Source: Rudaea sp. (GTDB lineage Bacteria; Pseudomonadota; Gammaproteobacteria; Xanthomonadales; Rhodanobacteraceae). From it: a stretch of DNA of 64,000 nucleotides. A program made the translations under genes and the position numbers. Position 1 is the first letter of the stretch, and each line of letters opens with the position of its first letter. Positions 1-10,020 of the stretch are shown here, piece by piece. The stretch covers positions 1-64,000 of the forward strand of contig JARLJU010000264.1 of assembly GCA_031291055.1 (NCBI GenBank), given 5' to 3'. A model generated the notes under the pieces. The model saw nothing but the letters and a program-made list of their open reading frames with translations. It searched no databases and had not been told where the DNA came from.

Positions 1-1544
1 CCGGATCCGCCGCTCGATCGGCGCCCGCCGCTGCAGCCGGTCGCGCGCGGCGCTGGCTGGTGGCCGTGGCCGTGGCGATCGTGCTGGCCGGCGCGTTCGC
101 GGCATGGCGTTACCAGGACCGCCTGCGCGCGCTGCTGCCGAAAACCGAATTGAACGATCTGGTCACGCGCGGTCAGAAGGCACTCGCAGACGGCAAACTG
201 GTAGGCACCCAGGGTGACAGCGCGCGTGAATTGTTCCAGGCCGCGCATGCGCTGGATGCCGACAACGAGGAAGTGCGGCAGGGCCTGACCCGGGTTGGTC
301 AGCGCCTGATCGAGCAGGCGCGCGCGGCCATGACGCGCAACGATTTCACCAAGGCCAGCAGCGATCTGGCTGCGGCCACCGAAGTGCTCGGTGGCGGCCC
401 CGACGTCGAGGATCTCAAGGAGGCTCTGCGCGCGGCCGAGACCCGCAATACCGCCTCGGAGGACCTGCTGCGCCGTGCCGATGCGGCGCTGGGTGCGGGA
501 AACCTGCTCGGCGAAAAGGGCGCGAGCGCGTTGTACCAGCGCGTGCTCGATGCCGATGCCACCAACTCGCTGGCGCTCAACGGGCTGAAGAAAGTCGGTG
601 GCGCGGTCGCGCAGCAGGCACGCGATGCGATCGCCGCCGGCAATATCGCCCTGGCCAACCAACACATTGCCGAGCTCACCCAACTGTCGCCGAACCATCC
701 GGCGATTCCCGAATTGCGCGCGGCGCTTGCGCAATCACACGAAAACGACAACATGGCGATCGAGCAGCAGTTGGCTCGCGCCGAATCCCAGCAGCGCAGC
801 GGCAAGATCAGCGGCGACGATGGCGCATCCGCCTTGTTCCAGGCCGCACTCAGACGCGACCCGAACAATGCACGCGCCAAGACCGGATTGCGCAAGGTGG
901 CGCAGGCCCTCGTCGCGCAAGCGAACGCGGCACTCGATGCGAACAATCCAACCCAGGCCGATACGCTATTGCAGCAGGCAGAGAGCGCGGCGCCGGATCT
1001 GCCCGATCTGCGCAGCGCAAAATCGCGCCTGCGCGAAACGCGCGACCAGCTGGACATCAGCCGCAAGCAGGCGCTCGTCACGCCGGCCGATCAGGGCCGT
1101 ATTCAGCAATTGCTCGACGATGCGGAAAAGGCGATGGCCGCCGGCGATCTGATCCTGCCGCCAGGGGACAGCGCATTCGACAAGTACCGCGCGGTATTGC
1201 GCATCGACGGCAACAATGCGCGGGCATTCACCGGGCTGAACCGGATTTCGGCGCGCGCCAAGGAATTGTTCGAGCAGGCAATCAAGGCCAACACGCCGAA
1301 CAAGGCGCATTCCTATGTCGAGGCGATCGCCGAAGCCGATCCCGGCGACGCTTCGATACCGGCACTGCGCGAACGCCTGGCCAATGTGTTCATCGATCAG
1401 GCCGAGGCGAAAATCGGCCTGGGCCAGCGTGCCGAGGCAATGCGGGCATTGAATTCCGCGAAGGAACTCAGCCCGAACAATCCGCGACTGCCGGCAGTGG
1501 ATGCGAAGCTGCAGACCATGCCCGCGTCGGCCGGCGGCGGCTGA
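1..1544 (+). CDS. C-terminal part of a membrane-anchored TPR-like repeat protein (possibly a Ser/Thr kinase)
   Basis: The frame is open from the first bases of the window, so the true start lies upstream. A GTG at 60 opens the membrane segment but is preceded by an in-frame Arg/Ala-rich stretch, as expected for a cytoplasmic linker. One transmembrane helix is followed by about 450 residues made of four diverged repeats of roughly 95 residues. Each repeat has a pattern like ADAALGAGNLLGEKGASALY, then a D-x-N-x-x-A helix and an LxxVxxxLxxQA helix, similar to tetratricopeptide units. Proteins with this tail in Xanthomonadales are often Ser/Thr kinases with extracytoplasmic TPR domains, but no kinase domain is inside the window, so that part is inference. 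It ends 26 bases before the NRDE gene on the same strand. Confidence 0.75.
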   Translation, partial: GSAARSAPAAAAGRARRWLVAVAVAIVLAGAFAAWRYQDRLRALLPKTELNDLVTRGQKALADGKLVGTQGDSARELFQAAHALDADNEEVRQGLTRVGQRLIEQARAAMTRNDFTKASSDLAAATEVLGGGPDVEDLKEALRAAETRNTASEDLLRRADAALGAGNLLGEKGASALYQRVLDADATNSLALNGLKKVGGAVAQQARDAIAAGNIALANQHIAELTQLSPNHPAIPELRAALAQSHENDNMAIEQQLARAESQQRSGKISGDDGASALFQAALRRDPNNARAKTGLRKVAQALVAQANAALDANNPTQADTLLQQAESAAPDLPDLRSAKSRLRETRDQLDISRKQALVTPADQGRIQQLLDDAEKAMAAGDLILPPGDSAFDKYRAVLRIDGNNARAFTGLNRISARAKELFEQAIKANTPNKAHSYVEAIAEADPGDASIPALRERLANVFIDQAEAKIGLGQRAEAMRALNSAKELSPNNPRLPAVDAKLQTMPASAGGG

Positions 1545-1570
1545 GCGGACTTGCCGTTGTCCTACGCCGC

Positions 1571-2323
1571 ATGTGCCTGATCCTGCTTGCCCTGGACCGT
1601 GTGCCGCAGCGCCCCTGGTTGCTGCTCGGCAATCGCGATGAATTCCACGCGCGACCGACGGCCGCCGCCGCAGCCTGGAACGGCGATCCCGACGTTGTCG
1701 GCGGGCGCGATTTGCAAGCCGGTGGATCGTGGCTGGCGGTCAATCGCAATGGCCGCTTCGCCGCGGTCACGAACGTGCGCAGCGGCATTCCTGCCCGCGG
1801 TCCGCGCTCGCGCGGCGATCTCGTCGCGGACTTCGTGCGTGGCGGGGATGCTGCAGCATCGTATGCAAAGTCGATTTCCTCGCGCCGCGAGGAATACGGT
1901 CCGTTCAATCTGATCGTCAGCGATGGCATCGCGGTCTGGGGCGTCAGCAGCGTAAAGCATGATCCCTGGCGGTTCGAGCCTGGAATTCACACGCTCAGCA
2001 ACGGCGCGCCGGAGGTGCATTGGCCGAAAACGCAGCGCTTGCAAGCGGCCTTCGAGGCCTCGCTGAAAAGCGGAAAAGCAACCGACGCGGCCTTGCTCGA
2101 TCTGCTTGGCGACACCTTCCAGCCACTGGATGCGGACTTGCCTCACACCGGCGTTGGCCTCGACCTGGAGCGCCTGCTCGCGCCGGTCTTCATCCGCGGC
2201 GGGCATTACGGGACGCGTGCCAGCACGCTGGCCTATGCGCGTACCGATGGCACGATCGTCCTGGACGAACGTCGCTTCGGGCCCGCAGGCATGGCGGACG
2301 GCGAGACGTCGATCGAAATCTGA
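1571..2323 (+). CDS. NRDE family protein (TANGO2-like)
   Basis: A 250-residue protein that opens with Met-Cys and carries the family-defining Asn-Arg-Asp-Glu motif at residues 21-24, followed by GGRDLQAGGSWLAVNRNGRF, which is typical of the family. NRDE proteins are the bacterial relatives of eukaryotic TANGO2; the Cys directly after Met suggests an N-terminal nucleophile fold. Their biochemical role is not settled, with haem handling and lipid metabolism both proposed for relatives. Length is normal and no signal peptide is seen, so it is probably cytoplasmic. It converges on the large glycosyltransferase gene, the two stop codons lying one base apart, with no terminator hairpin between them. 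Confidence 0.88.
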   Translation: MCLILLALDRVPQRPWLLLGNRDEFHARPTAAAAAWNGDPDVVGGRDLQAGGSWLAVNRNGRFAAVTNVRSGIPARGPRSRGDLVADFVRGGDAAASYAKSISSRREEYGPFNLIVSDGIAVWGVSSVKHDPWRFEPGIHTLSNGAPEVHWPKTQRLQAAFEASLKSGKATDAALLDLLGDTFQPLDADLPHTGVGLDLERLLAPVFIRGGHYGTRASTLAYARTDGTIVLDERRFGPAGMADGETSIEI

Positions 2324-2324
2324 C

Positions 2325-5300
2325 TCAGCTCGCCGTGCGCGCAACGGGCAGGACGCGTTCGAGCGCCGCACGTGCCGCGTCGAAGGAAAAATGCCGGCGC
2401 ACGTTGGCCAGGCCATTGTCCGACAACTTTGTCCACAATGCGGCATCGCCATAGGCGCGCAGGATTGCTTCGGCAAAATCGACGGCACTGTCTGCGACCA
2501 TGACATCCTCGCCTGCCTGCACGTGCATGCCTTCAACCGCCGCCTTCGTGGCCACGACCGGCAGCCCGTAACTCATCGCCATGTTGACCTTGCCCTTGAC
2601 TCCGGCGCCATAGCGCAGTGGCGCCAGCGCAAGGCGGCAGCCATCCATGTACGGTGCGATATCGGCGACGAAGCCGTGAACCTGCACGCCATCGTGCGCC
2701 AGTTCCAGGATCTGCGTCGGCGCCTTGCTGCCAATGACATGGAACACGACGTCGGGCAAGCGTACGCGGACCAGCGCAAAGACCTGGTTCACGAACCACA
2801 GCACGGCATCGGTATTGGGCGGGTGCTGGAAGCCGCCCACGAACACCAGGTCGCGGCGCCCGGAAAATTCACGCCGGCGACCGTGGACTTCGTGCACATT
2901 GGAAACGATCTCGATACGTGCTTGCGGCACTTCGCGCGCGAGCAGTTCCTTTTCGATCGGGCTGACCACCAGAGTGACGTCGCACTCGCGCATCAATTTC
3001 AGTTCCTGCGCGCGCGTGCGCGCTGCTTGCTGGGCCAGCTCGGGCTTTTCTTCGAGCGTCGCGGCGCGCTGCTCGCGCAGGAAGTGCAGGTCCACCGTGT
3101 CGAAGATCAGCCGCGCCTGCCGCGCATACAGCCGTACCAGGCCCACATAGTTTGCCGCGACATAGTGGCGCGACAGGATCACTGCATCAAGGTACCGGCC
3201 GTGCTCGCGCAGCCAGGCGATCGGATCGTTCGCGAACGGGTGGTACAGGGCTTCGACGCCGAGCGCCTGCAGCGCTTCGGTGTAGCGTCCATCGTGGGCA
3301 CGGTTGTCGGGCAGGAAGCTCACCGCGTAGCCAAGCTGGCGCAGCAGGCGCAGCAGGTTGAGCATGCGCAGCGAGCCCGAATCGTGATCGGGCGTCGGCG
3401 TGCATGCGTCGACGATCAGGATGCGGCCGCGGGCGCGCCATTGCGCGGCGATCGGTGCAAGTGCGGCGTTGGCAATCGGTGCCGGCTGTCGCGCGAGCGC
3501 ATCTTTCCACTTGTGCAGAAACTTCTCGCGGTTGACGATCTGGTAGCGCTTGATTCCGTTCGTGGTATCGGTGCCGGCCGTGATGCCCTCGAAGTGGATC
3601 ACGGTTGCGCGCGGCTCGTAGAACACCTTCCTGCCGGCCGCGCGCACGGCGAAGGCGAGGTCGGTGTCTTCGTAGTAGGCCGGAGCATAGCGCGGGTCGA
3701 AGCCGCCGAGGCGCGCGAACAAGTCGCGACGGATCAGGATTGCGGCGCCGGAACAATAGTCGGCTTCGCGGCGGAAGTTGTAGCGCGGATCGGCAGGGTC
3801 GTCGAAGCGGCCATAGTTCCATCCGGAGCCGTCTCTGAACACGATGCCACCGGCTTCCTGCAGGCGTCCGTCAGGATAGACGAGCTTGGCGCCGACGAGG
3901 CCCGCATCGGGTTCTTCGCCGAAGCAGGCCAGCAGGGCCTTGAGCCAGCCCGCGACGACCACCGTATCGTTGTTGAGGAAGGCGACAAATTCCCCTTTTG
4001 CGCAATCCGCACCGGCATTGCATGAACCAACGAAGCCGAGGTTCTGCGCGTTGCGGATGAAGCGGATTCCGCCGATCTCGCCGAGGCGCTGCGGTGTGGC
4101 GTCGCTGGAGCCATCATCGACGACGATGATCTCGAACGGCACCTCGCCGGCATCTGCTGCCAGCGAGCGCAGACAGGCGGCCGTATAGGCGATCTTGTTG
4201 TAGACCGGAATCACGATCGACACACGCGGTTGTGCGCTGGTCGCCACGGCAAATGACGTAAACTCTTCGCTGCGCGTCGCGACGATCAACGCCGACGGCA
4301 GCGACGGATTGCGGCGGAATTCGTCCGCTGCGCGGCGCAGCGTGCCAGACAGGCCGCGGCTGGCGAGGCTGCCGCGCGTGCGATGCACGATCGCTCGCAA
4401 GCGCCCAATGGAGAACGTCATGCGCGTGCGCAGCGCGCGCAACGTGCGCATCGCAAAACGCAGCGGTCCGGTAATGCGCCATGAAGTGCTTGCCAGAATC
4501 TGGTCGCGCTCGGCGCTTATATGCTCAAAATGCGGGCGCAGGGTGTCGAGTTCGGAGCTGAGCGACAGGGCCCATGCGCTGCGCTCCTCGAATTCACCCT
4601 GCAAACGCTTCAGCTCAGCGCCAGTGCGTTTGACCTGGGTTTCCAGGCCGATTGCCCACTCGGCGCGCTTGTCCAGCTCGAGTTGCTGGCCGGCGACGTG
4701 TTTGCGCAGGGCATCAGCCCGGCGCCTGCTGGCGCCCAGTTCATCGCTCAAGGTCTGCGCAGTCAGACGGTCCGTGTCCGGGGCAAGCAGGGGATAGCGC
4801 GCGATCGGTCGTGCGGATATCGGCAGCAGGTTGCGGTAGTCGGCGACCATTTCCACCAGCGTACGTTGTGGAATTTGCGCCACTGCCGCGCGTGCGCGCT
4901 CGAGTGCGCCGCGATCCGCGCGCAGCTGCGCGACGGCCGCGACGATCGCGGTCGCGTCCGGGGCTACGAGAAAACCGTCGACGCCGTGACGCACGCGCTC
5001 GGCCAGGGCGCCGAGCCGTGTCGCGATCACCGGGATGCCGAAACTGCCCAGTTCGGACAGGGTATAGCTGAAGGTTTCGGCGAAGTTCGGCAGGATCAGG
5101 GCGGCATCCGGTGCGACGCGCGCGAGCAGCGCGGGCAGTTCGTCGCGCTGATAGTTGAGGACGATATGCACATCGCGTTCGCCGAAAAATTCCGTGCTTT
5201 CCGGTCCGGCACCCAGAAGGAACAACTCGGCGTGCTCGCGCAGACCGGCCAGCGCCGCACGCAGCAACTGCGCGGCCTTGCCGCGGCGCACGCGGCCGAG

Positions 5301-6761
5301 CACGATCAGGCGCAGCTTCGGGCGCGACTCAGGTCGTGGCAGCGCGCAAATTCCAGGCCATGGCTGCATGCCATGCGCAATGACGTGTTGCTGCAACGTT
5401 GACAGGCGCGGTTGCAGGCGCAGGAAGATGGCGAGCGCCGAGCGGCTGGGTGCGATCAACGTTGCGCGGGCCTGCAGCGCGGCCTCGGCCAGCGCTCCGC
5501 GCAACGCCAGCCAGTAGTCCGGCTCGCGCTCGGCAAACTCGAAGCCCACATCGGCGCCGGCGAGGTCGGCGCCCAGCTGCGTCGCGTCGAACGTGATGGA
5601 CGCATCGTCCAGGTTGCGATGCAGCAGCGGCCACAATGGATAGAAATCGTGGATGAAATACAGCGTCGGCAGGCCGGTGCGCAGGGCATCCAGACTGTGC
5701 CCGATCAGCGACGAAACGACGACGGCGTCGACGCTGAAGTCGCGCACGATTTCGGCCAGGAAAGCCGCGTAGCCGCGATGCACCAGGCTCGTGCTGGCAA
5801 TCGGGTCGGACAGAGCCAGGCGCCGCAGCGGCGGCAGGGACAACGTAGCGTCCAGCAGCTCCAGCACCTCGCCGTAGCGGCGGCGATCGAAGTTGCCGCG
5901 CGCGGTCAGCACCAGATGATGGCGTTCGCGGTCGCTGCCGGCCAGGTCACGCACGAAGCGTTCGGCGCCTCCGCCCCAGCCATGCAGGACATGCAATACG
6001 ACGGGCCGGGCGTCGAGTCCGGTATACAAATCCATTTTTTTTCCGGCGCCGGCGAGTGCGCTGCCGAGATTTTCACGCAGTTCACCGAGCACCGATGGCG
6101 GCAGGGGATCGGCGCCCGGCGCGACCGGTCGTGGCCCTTCCAGCGCACGGTCGGGATCGGCAACGTAAAGGTGATCGAGCAGCAAGCCACGCAACGGCGC
6201 GTACGCGGCCGGCAGGACCTGGGCATGGACCTTGTCGAGCGCGATGGCGCCCAAGGCCGCTCCGCGCCAGGCACTGAGCAACGGCGAACAGGTCGGCCAG
6301 TCGAGCAACTCGCGGCGACCATGGACGAAGCAAAGCGCATCGACGGTCGCACTGCCGATGTCACTGCGAACGCCTTCCGGCAGAGGCGAACGCAGCGGGT
6401 CGGCATTGTCCAGCGGCGACGCAACCAGTACATCGACTGCATCCAGTGCCCGCATCAGGCGCTCGTACCAGAACGGCGGCAGCTCCGTGCCGGCGCGCAG
6501 CAGGACAAGGTTGTCACCCGGATATGCGGCTGCAGCGAGAGGCAGAACGAGGTTTGCTGCGCTAGCCTTCGGTGCATTGCGGTGTTCGACCCGTGGGTCA
6601 GCGCCTGTCGCGCCGGCGCAGCCCCCAAACAGGCAGATCGCCGCGTCGTCCGGCAGCGCCTGAACGACGTCGGCCAGCCACCGCGTCCATGCGTCTTCGG
6701 GCATCGGTGGCGCGTCGCCAAAGATGCAGACGCGCACCGTGCCAGAATGGGAAATTTCCAC
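2325..6761 (-). CDS. Giant multi-domain glycosyltransferase (GT4-like, GT2, GT4-like)
   Basis: This 1478-residue protein joins several sugar-transferase modules. Residues 1-230 are a diverged glycosyltransferase-like region. A GT4-type domain covers about 260-640, starting at VVLHVLHGWGGGAERFV and containing AETFSYTLSELGSFGIPVIAT. A charged, coiled-coil-prone linker follows at about 680-760. A GT2 domain lies at about 840-1090, with VSIVIPVYN, IVVDDGSSD and FLNNDTVV. A second GT4-type domain runs from about 1115 to the end, with FVGGFQHPPNTDAVLWF. It probably adds several sugars to an O-antigen, exopolysaccharide or glycoprotein in the cytoplasm. The start is a GTG at 6761. The acceptor and sugars cannot be read from the sequence. 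It is not flanked by an obvious polysaccharide operon; the nearest related genes are about 9 kb away. Confidence 0.88.
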   Translation of the reverse strand: MEISHSGTVRVCIFGDAPPMPEDAWTRWLADVVQALPDDAAICLFGGCAGATGADPRVEHRNAPKASAANLVLPLAAAAYPGDNLVLLRAGTELPPFWYERLMRALDAVDVLVASPLDNADPLRSPLPEGVRSDIGSATVDALCFVHGRRELLDWPTCSPLLSAWRGAALGAIALDKVHAQVLPAAYAPLRGLLLDHLYVADPDRALEGPRPVAPGADPLPPSVLGELRENLGSALAGAGKKMDLYTGLDARPVVLHVLHGWGGGAERFVRDLAGSDRERHHLVLTARGNFDRRRYGEVLELLDATLSLPPLRRLALSDPIASTSLVHRGYAAFLAEIVRDFSVDAVVVSSLIGHSLDALRTGLPTLYFIHDFYPLWPLLHRNLDDASITFDATQLGADLAGADVGFEFAEREPDYWLALRGALAEAALQARATLIAPSRSALAIFLRLQPRLSTLQQHVIAHGMQPWPGICALPRPESRPKLRLIVLGRVRRGKAAQLLRAALAGLREHAELFLLGAGPESTEFFGERDVHIVLNYQRDELPALLARVAPDAALILPNFAETFSYTLSELGSFGIPVIATRLGALAERVRHGVDGFLVAPDATAIVAAVAQLRADRGALERARAAVAQIPQRTLVEMVADYRNLLPISARPIARYPLLAPDTDRLTAQTLSDELGASRRRADALRKHVAGQQLELDKRAEWAIGLETQVKRTGAELKRLQGEFEERSAWALSLSSELDTLRPHFEHISAERDQILASTSWRITGPLRFAMRTLRALRTRMTFSIGRLRAIVHRTRGSLASRGLSGTLRRAADEFRRNPSLPSALIVATRSEEFTSFAVATSAQPRVSIVIPVYNKIAYTAACLRSLAADAGEVPFEIIVVDDGSSDATPQRLGEIGGIRFIRNAQNLGFVGSCNAGADCAKGEFVAFLNNDTVVVAGWLKALLACFGEEPDAGLVGAKLVYPDGRLQEAGGIVFRDGSGWNYGRFDDPADPRYNFRREADYCSGAAILIRRDLFARLGGFDPRYAPAYYEDTDLAFAVRAAGRKVFYEPRATVIHFEGITAGTDTTNGIKRYQIVNREKFLHKWKDALARQPAPIANAALAPIAAQWRARGRILIVDACTPTPDHDSGSLRMLNLLRLLRQLGYAVSFLPDNRAHDGRYTEALQALGVEALYHPFANDPIAWLREHGRYLDAVILSRHYVAANYVGLVRLYARQARLIFDTVDLHFLREQRAATLEEKPELAQQAARTRAQELKLMRECDVTLVVSPIEKELLAREVPQARIEIVSNVHEVHGRRREFSGRRDLVFVGGFQHPPNTDAVLWFVNQVFALVRVRLPDVVFHVIGSKAPTQILELAHDGVQVHGFVADIAPYMDGCRLALAPLRYGAGVKGKVNMAMSYGLPVVATKAAVEGMHVQAGEDVMVADSAVDFAEAILRAYGDAALWTKLSDNGLANVRRHFSFDAARAALERVLPVARTAS

Positions 6762-6793
6762 AATGATCTAAAGTAGATTCGTTCCGGACGAGG

Positions 6794-7558
6794 TCAGTGA
6801 TGCCGGCCCATCGAGATTTCGTGTTCGGTATAGCCGGCGGGAATCGCGAAGTCCGTGGCGGAGATGCTGGAGGCAGCGATGCTCTTGATCTGCACCACCT
6901 GCGTCACCTTGCCGTCGTCGCCATACTGGGTGATCCTGACCGGAAACCTGTCGGTCGGCATCTGGTTGAGCGGCGACTTGAACATTCCGGCCGACATCTT
7001 TTCGGTCATCGCGTTGAGCTGGGCGAAGGCCTTGCGCAGGGCAGTCTGGTCGGTGGCGGAAATGCCGGCATCGGCGACGCTGGCCAGACAGGAATCTTCG
7101 CGATGCTCGCCGTTGATTTCGGTGCGATACACCTGACAGGCGTAGCCAGCGACGCGATCGCTGGCACCCGTCGGCACCACGTGCACGTCGACCTTTGCGC
7201 CCATGCCGCCCATGGCGCCACCCATGCGCTTCTGGATCATCGCCCGCTGTTCCGGTGGCAGGTTGGCCATGGCGGCGTTCGCCTGCGCCATCGCGGCGCC
7301 GGCGGTTTCGGCGATCTTTGCCATGTCCAGGTACTGGTGCTTGTCGTGTTCGAGCATGAGCAGGCGTCCGCTGCCAGTGTCGAACAACAGGCTGACATTG
7401 CCCGCATCGGTACGCATGTGGTCTCCGGCCAGTTCGATGCGCGTCAAAGCAGATGCATTGCTGCCCTGGGACGCGTCGAAATCGGCGCGGAAATCCGCCC
7501 AGGCGGCTGCGGGAGCCAGACAAGCGCAAGCAAGAACAAGGGCGATACGATGTTGCAT
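6794..7558 (-). CDS. Secreted DUF4412-like protein
   Basis: A 254-residue protein with a Sec signal peptide (MQHRIALVLACACLAPAAAWA) and a beta-rich periplasmic body. The pattern of a property read-out, GDHMRTDAGNVSLLFDTGSG then LLMLEHDKHQYLDM, and a later region with IPAGYTEHEI, resembles DUF4412 proteins. A Met/Gly/Ala-rich stretch at about 100-125 is low-complexity. Two cysteines (in YACQVY and EDSCLAS) could form a disulfide. Function is unknown. It lies 32 bases upstream of the glycosyltransferase on the same strand and may share its transcript, and is divergent from the PBP1b gene. Confidence 0.7.
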   Translation of the reverse strand: MQHRIALVLACACLAPAAAWADFRADFDASQGSNASALTRIELAGDHMRTDAGNVSLLFDTGSGRLLMLEHDKHQYLDMAKIAETAGAAMAQANAAMANLPPEQRAMIQKRMGGAMGGMGAKVDVHVVPTGASDRVAGYACQVYRTEINGEHREDSCLASVADAGISATDQTALRKAFAQLNAMTEKMSAGMFKSPLNQMPTDRFPVRITQYGDDGKVTQVVQIKSIAASSISATDFAIPAGYTEHEISMGRHH

Positions 7559-7696
7559 GGAGTCACTCCGGCGGTGGAAGGATCTGAGCGCAGATCACGG
7601 GAATTATCCCGGAACCGGACGGCGCTGTCACCGAAACAGGTGTGGAGCCGCATCGGGTAGACTGGGCATGTCATCGCCGCATTTGTCAGCCCTGCC

Positions 7697-9985
7697 TTGT
7701 CCATCTTCACCGGTTTGTTGTCCCTGTGCCGATCCGCGTTGCGCTTGCTGCGCGTGCCCTTCTGGCTTGGCTTGGGCTTCGCGGCCGGATTCCTGGTGCC
7801 CTATCTGATCTATCTGGACAGCCAGGTGCGGGCGCGTTTCGACGACCTGTCGTGGGATCTGCCCAGCCGTGTCTACGCACGGGCGCTGGAGTTGAAGCCG
7901 GGTACGCCGATGTCGGCCGAGGCGCTGACCCTGGAACTGGGTGCAGCGCGCTATGCAACCGATGCGACGGCGCGCGTACCGGGCACTTACGCGCAAACCG
8001 GCGCACGCTTCGTGATCGCCCGACGTGCGTTTGCCGACATCGACGGACGCGAGCCGGCGCGGCGCGTTGGCGTCACCCTGTCGGCCAATGCGGTGACGGC
8101 TCTGGCCGACGCCGACTCCGGCGCAGCGCTGGAGCAGGTCCGCTTCGATCCCGCACGCATCGCAACCTTGTACGGCGCCGAGCAGGAAGAGCGCCGCGTG
8201 GTCAAGCTCGAGCAACTGCCGCCGTTGCTGGTCGCCGGCCTGCAGGCGGTCGAGGATCGGGATTTCAAGCATCACCACGGCATCGCCCTGAGCGCAATCC
8301 TGCGTGCTGCGTTCGCCGACCTGAGTGCCGGACATGTCGTCCAGGGCGGCAGCACCCTGACCCAGCAGCTGGTGAAGAATCTTTTCCTGGATCGTGGCCA
8401 GCGCCTGACGCGCAAGTTGAATGAAGTCCTGATCGCGCTGCTGATCGAGGCGCGCTATGACAAGCGCCGCATCCTGGAAGCGTATGCAAATGAAGTCTTT
8501 CTCGGCCAGCAGGGTGGCCAGGCCGTGCACGGCTTCGCTGCCGCGGCCGAATTCTATTTCGGCCGCGAACCCAGGGATCTGGGGCCGGCCGACATCGCCC
8601 TGCTGGTGGGCATGGTGCAGGGGCCGAGTCTGTACGATCCGCGTCGACGTCCGGACTTGGCGTTGGCGCGGCGTAATCTGGTCCTCAACGAGTTCTACGA
8701 GACCGGCCTGATCGATGATGCGACGCTGGCCGCATCGCGTGCTGCGCCCCTGGGTGTCCCCGATGCGCCGGGTCTGCCGCGCAACGCGACGCCGGCCTTC
8801 CTCGATCTGGTACGCCTGCAATTGCAGAGCGACTATCCCGCGGCGCAACTGCAGCGCGCGGGCCTGTCCGTGTACACGACGCTGGCGCCATCCACGCAAA
8901 TGCTGTCCGAGGCGGCGCTGACGAAGACCCTGGATGCGCTTGGCAAGCGCCAGCCCGAGCTGCAGGCGGCGATGGTCGTGACCGGCGCGCACGATGGCGA
9001 AGTGCAGGCCTTGATCGGCGGCCGCGATCCCGCCGATCCGGGCTTCGACCGCGCGCTCGACGCTCGGCGTCCGATCGGTTCGCTGATCAAGCCATTTGTA
9101 TACCTTGTCGCACTGGCGCAGCCGCAGAAATATTCCCTGGCAACCCTGCTCGACGACACCACGGTCGACCTCGTCCAGCCCAATGGGACGCACTGGACGC
9201 CGCAGAACGACGATCACGAGACGCACGGTTCGGTGCCGCTGATCGATGCGCTGGCGCATTCGTACAATCTGGCCACCGTGCACCTGGGCATGGCGCTCGG
9301 CGTCGACAAGGTGAGCGGCTTGCTCGCGTCCTTTGGTCTGGATGCGACGATCAATCCGAATCCGTCCCTGCTGCTCGGTGCGGTCGATCTGTCGCCGTAC
9401 GAAGTTGCACAGATGTATCAGTATTTTGCGGCCGACGGTCACGCGCTGCCTCTGCGTGCATTGCGCGGCGTGCTCGATGCGCAGAACCGGCCGTTGACGC
9501 GATACACCGTCAAGGCCGGCACTGGCCAGTATGTCGGGCCCGCGCGCTTGATAAGCTATGCCATGCAGGCAGTCACGCAAACGGGCACGGCGCATGCGAT
9601 AGGCGATCAGGGCCTGGCGTATCTGCACGCAGCCGGCAAGACCGGCACCAGCGATGCACAGCGCGATTCCTGGTTTGCCGGGTTCACTGGCTCGCAACTG
9701 GCGGTGGTGTGGATCGGGCGCGACGACAACAAACAGACCGGGCTGTGGGGCGCGAGCGGGGCCCTGCAGGCGTGGATGGCGTTGTTCCGCAAGCTGCCGA
9801 GTGCGCCTTTCGTGCTGCCGCAGGACGGGCTGGAATCCGTTTGGGTCGATACGCAGTCCGCCCAGCGCACCGGAGCACAATGCAGGAATGCGCGCGAACT
9901 GCCGTTCATCGCCAGTCAGGCGCCGGCGGGTACGGAACATTGCGTGTGGCAGGAGATCAAATCCCTGTTCGGCGACGGGCATTGA
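7697..9985 (+). CDS. mrcB: Penicillin-binding protein 1B, bifunctional peptidoglycan synthase
   Basis: A class A PBP of about 762 residues that polymerises lipid II and cross-links the peptides in the periplasm. One N-terminal membrane helix (about 20-42) is followed by a UB2H-like regulatory region (LPSRVYARALELKPG), which points to PBP1b, not PBP1a. The GT51 domain has EDRDFKHHHGI (about residue 184), QGGSTLTQQLVKN and ILEAYANEVFLGQ. The transpeptidase has SLIK (about 460), SYN (about 521) and KTGT (about 647). The start is doubtful: an in-frame stop at 7658 leaves no in-frame ATG or GTG before the membrane helix, so TTG at 7697 (or TTG at 7712) is the best candidate, with no clear ribosome-binding site. 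Confidence 0.95.
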   Translation: MSIFTGLLSLCRSALRLLRVPFWLGLGFAAGFLVPYLIYLDSQVRARFDDLSWDLPSRVYARALELKPGTPMSAEALTLELGAARYATDATARVPGTYAQTGARFVIARRAFADIDGREPARRVGVTLSANAVTALADADSGAALEQVRFDPARIATLYGAEQEERRVVKLEQLPPLLVAGLQAVEDRDFKHHHGIALSAILRAAFADLSAGHVVQGGSTLTQQLVKNLFLDRGQRLTRKLNEVLIALLIEARYDKRRILEAYANEVFLGQQGGQAVHGFAAAAEFYFGREPRDLGPADIALLVGMVQGPSLYDPRRRPDLALARRNLVLNEFYETGLIDDATLAASRAAPLGVPDAPGLPRNATPAFLDLVRLQLQSDYPAAQLQRAGLSVYTTLAPSTQMLSEAALTKTLDALGKRQPELQAAMVVTGAHDGEVQALIGGRDPADPGFDRALDARRPIGSLIKPFVYLVALAQPQKYSLATLLDDTTVDLVQPNGTHWTPQNDDHETHGSVPLIDALAHSYNLATVHLGMALGVDKVSGLLASFGLDATINPNPSLLLGAVDLSPYEVAQMYQYFAADGHALPLRALRGVLDAQNRPLTRYTVKAGTGQYVGPARLISYAMQAVTQTGTAHAIGDQGLAYLHAAGKTGTSDAQRDSWFAGFTGSQLAVVWIGRDDNKQTGLWGASGALQAWMALFRKLPSAPFVLPQDGLESVWVDTQSAQRTGAQCRNARELPFIASQAPAGTEHCVWQEIKSLFGDGH

Positions 9986-10020
9986 GGCGATGCGGCCGAT
10001 CGGATCACGAAAGGTGTACT

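Noticed and set aside
2106..4025. A 639-codon open frame on the plus strand
   Set aside because: It lies opposite the large glycosyltransferase, has no family features and reflects GC-rich complementary-strand openness.
7628..9982. A 784-codon open frame on the minus strand
   Set aside because: It mirrors the PBP1b gene, with Gln/Arg-rich composition and no motif.
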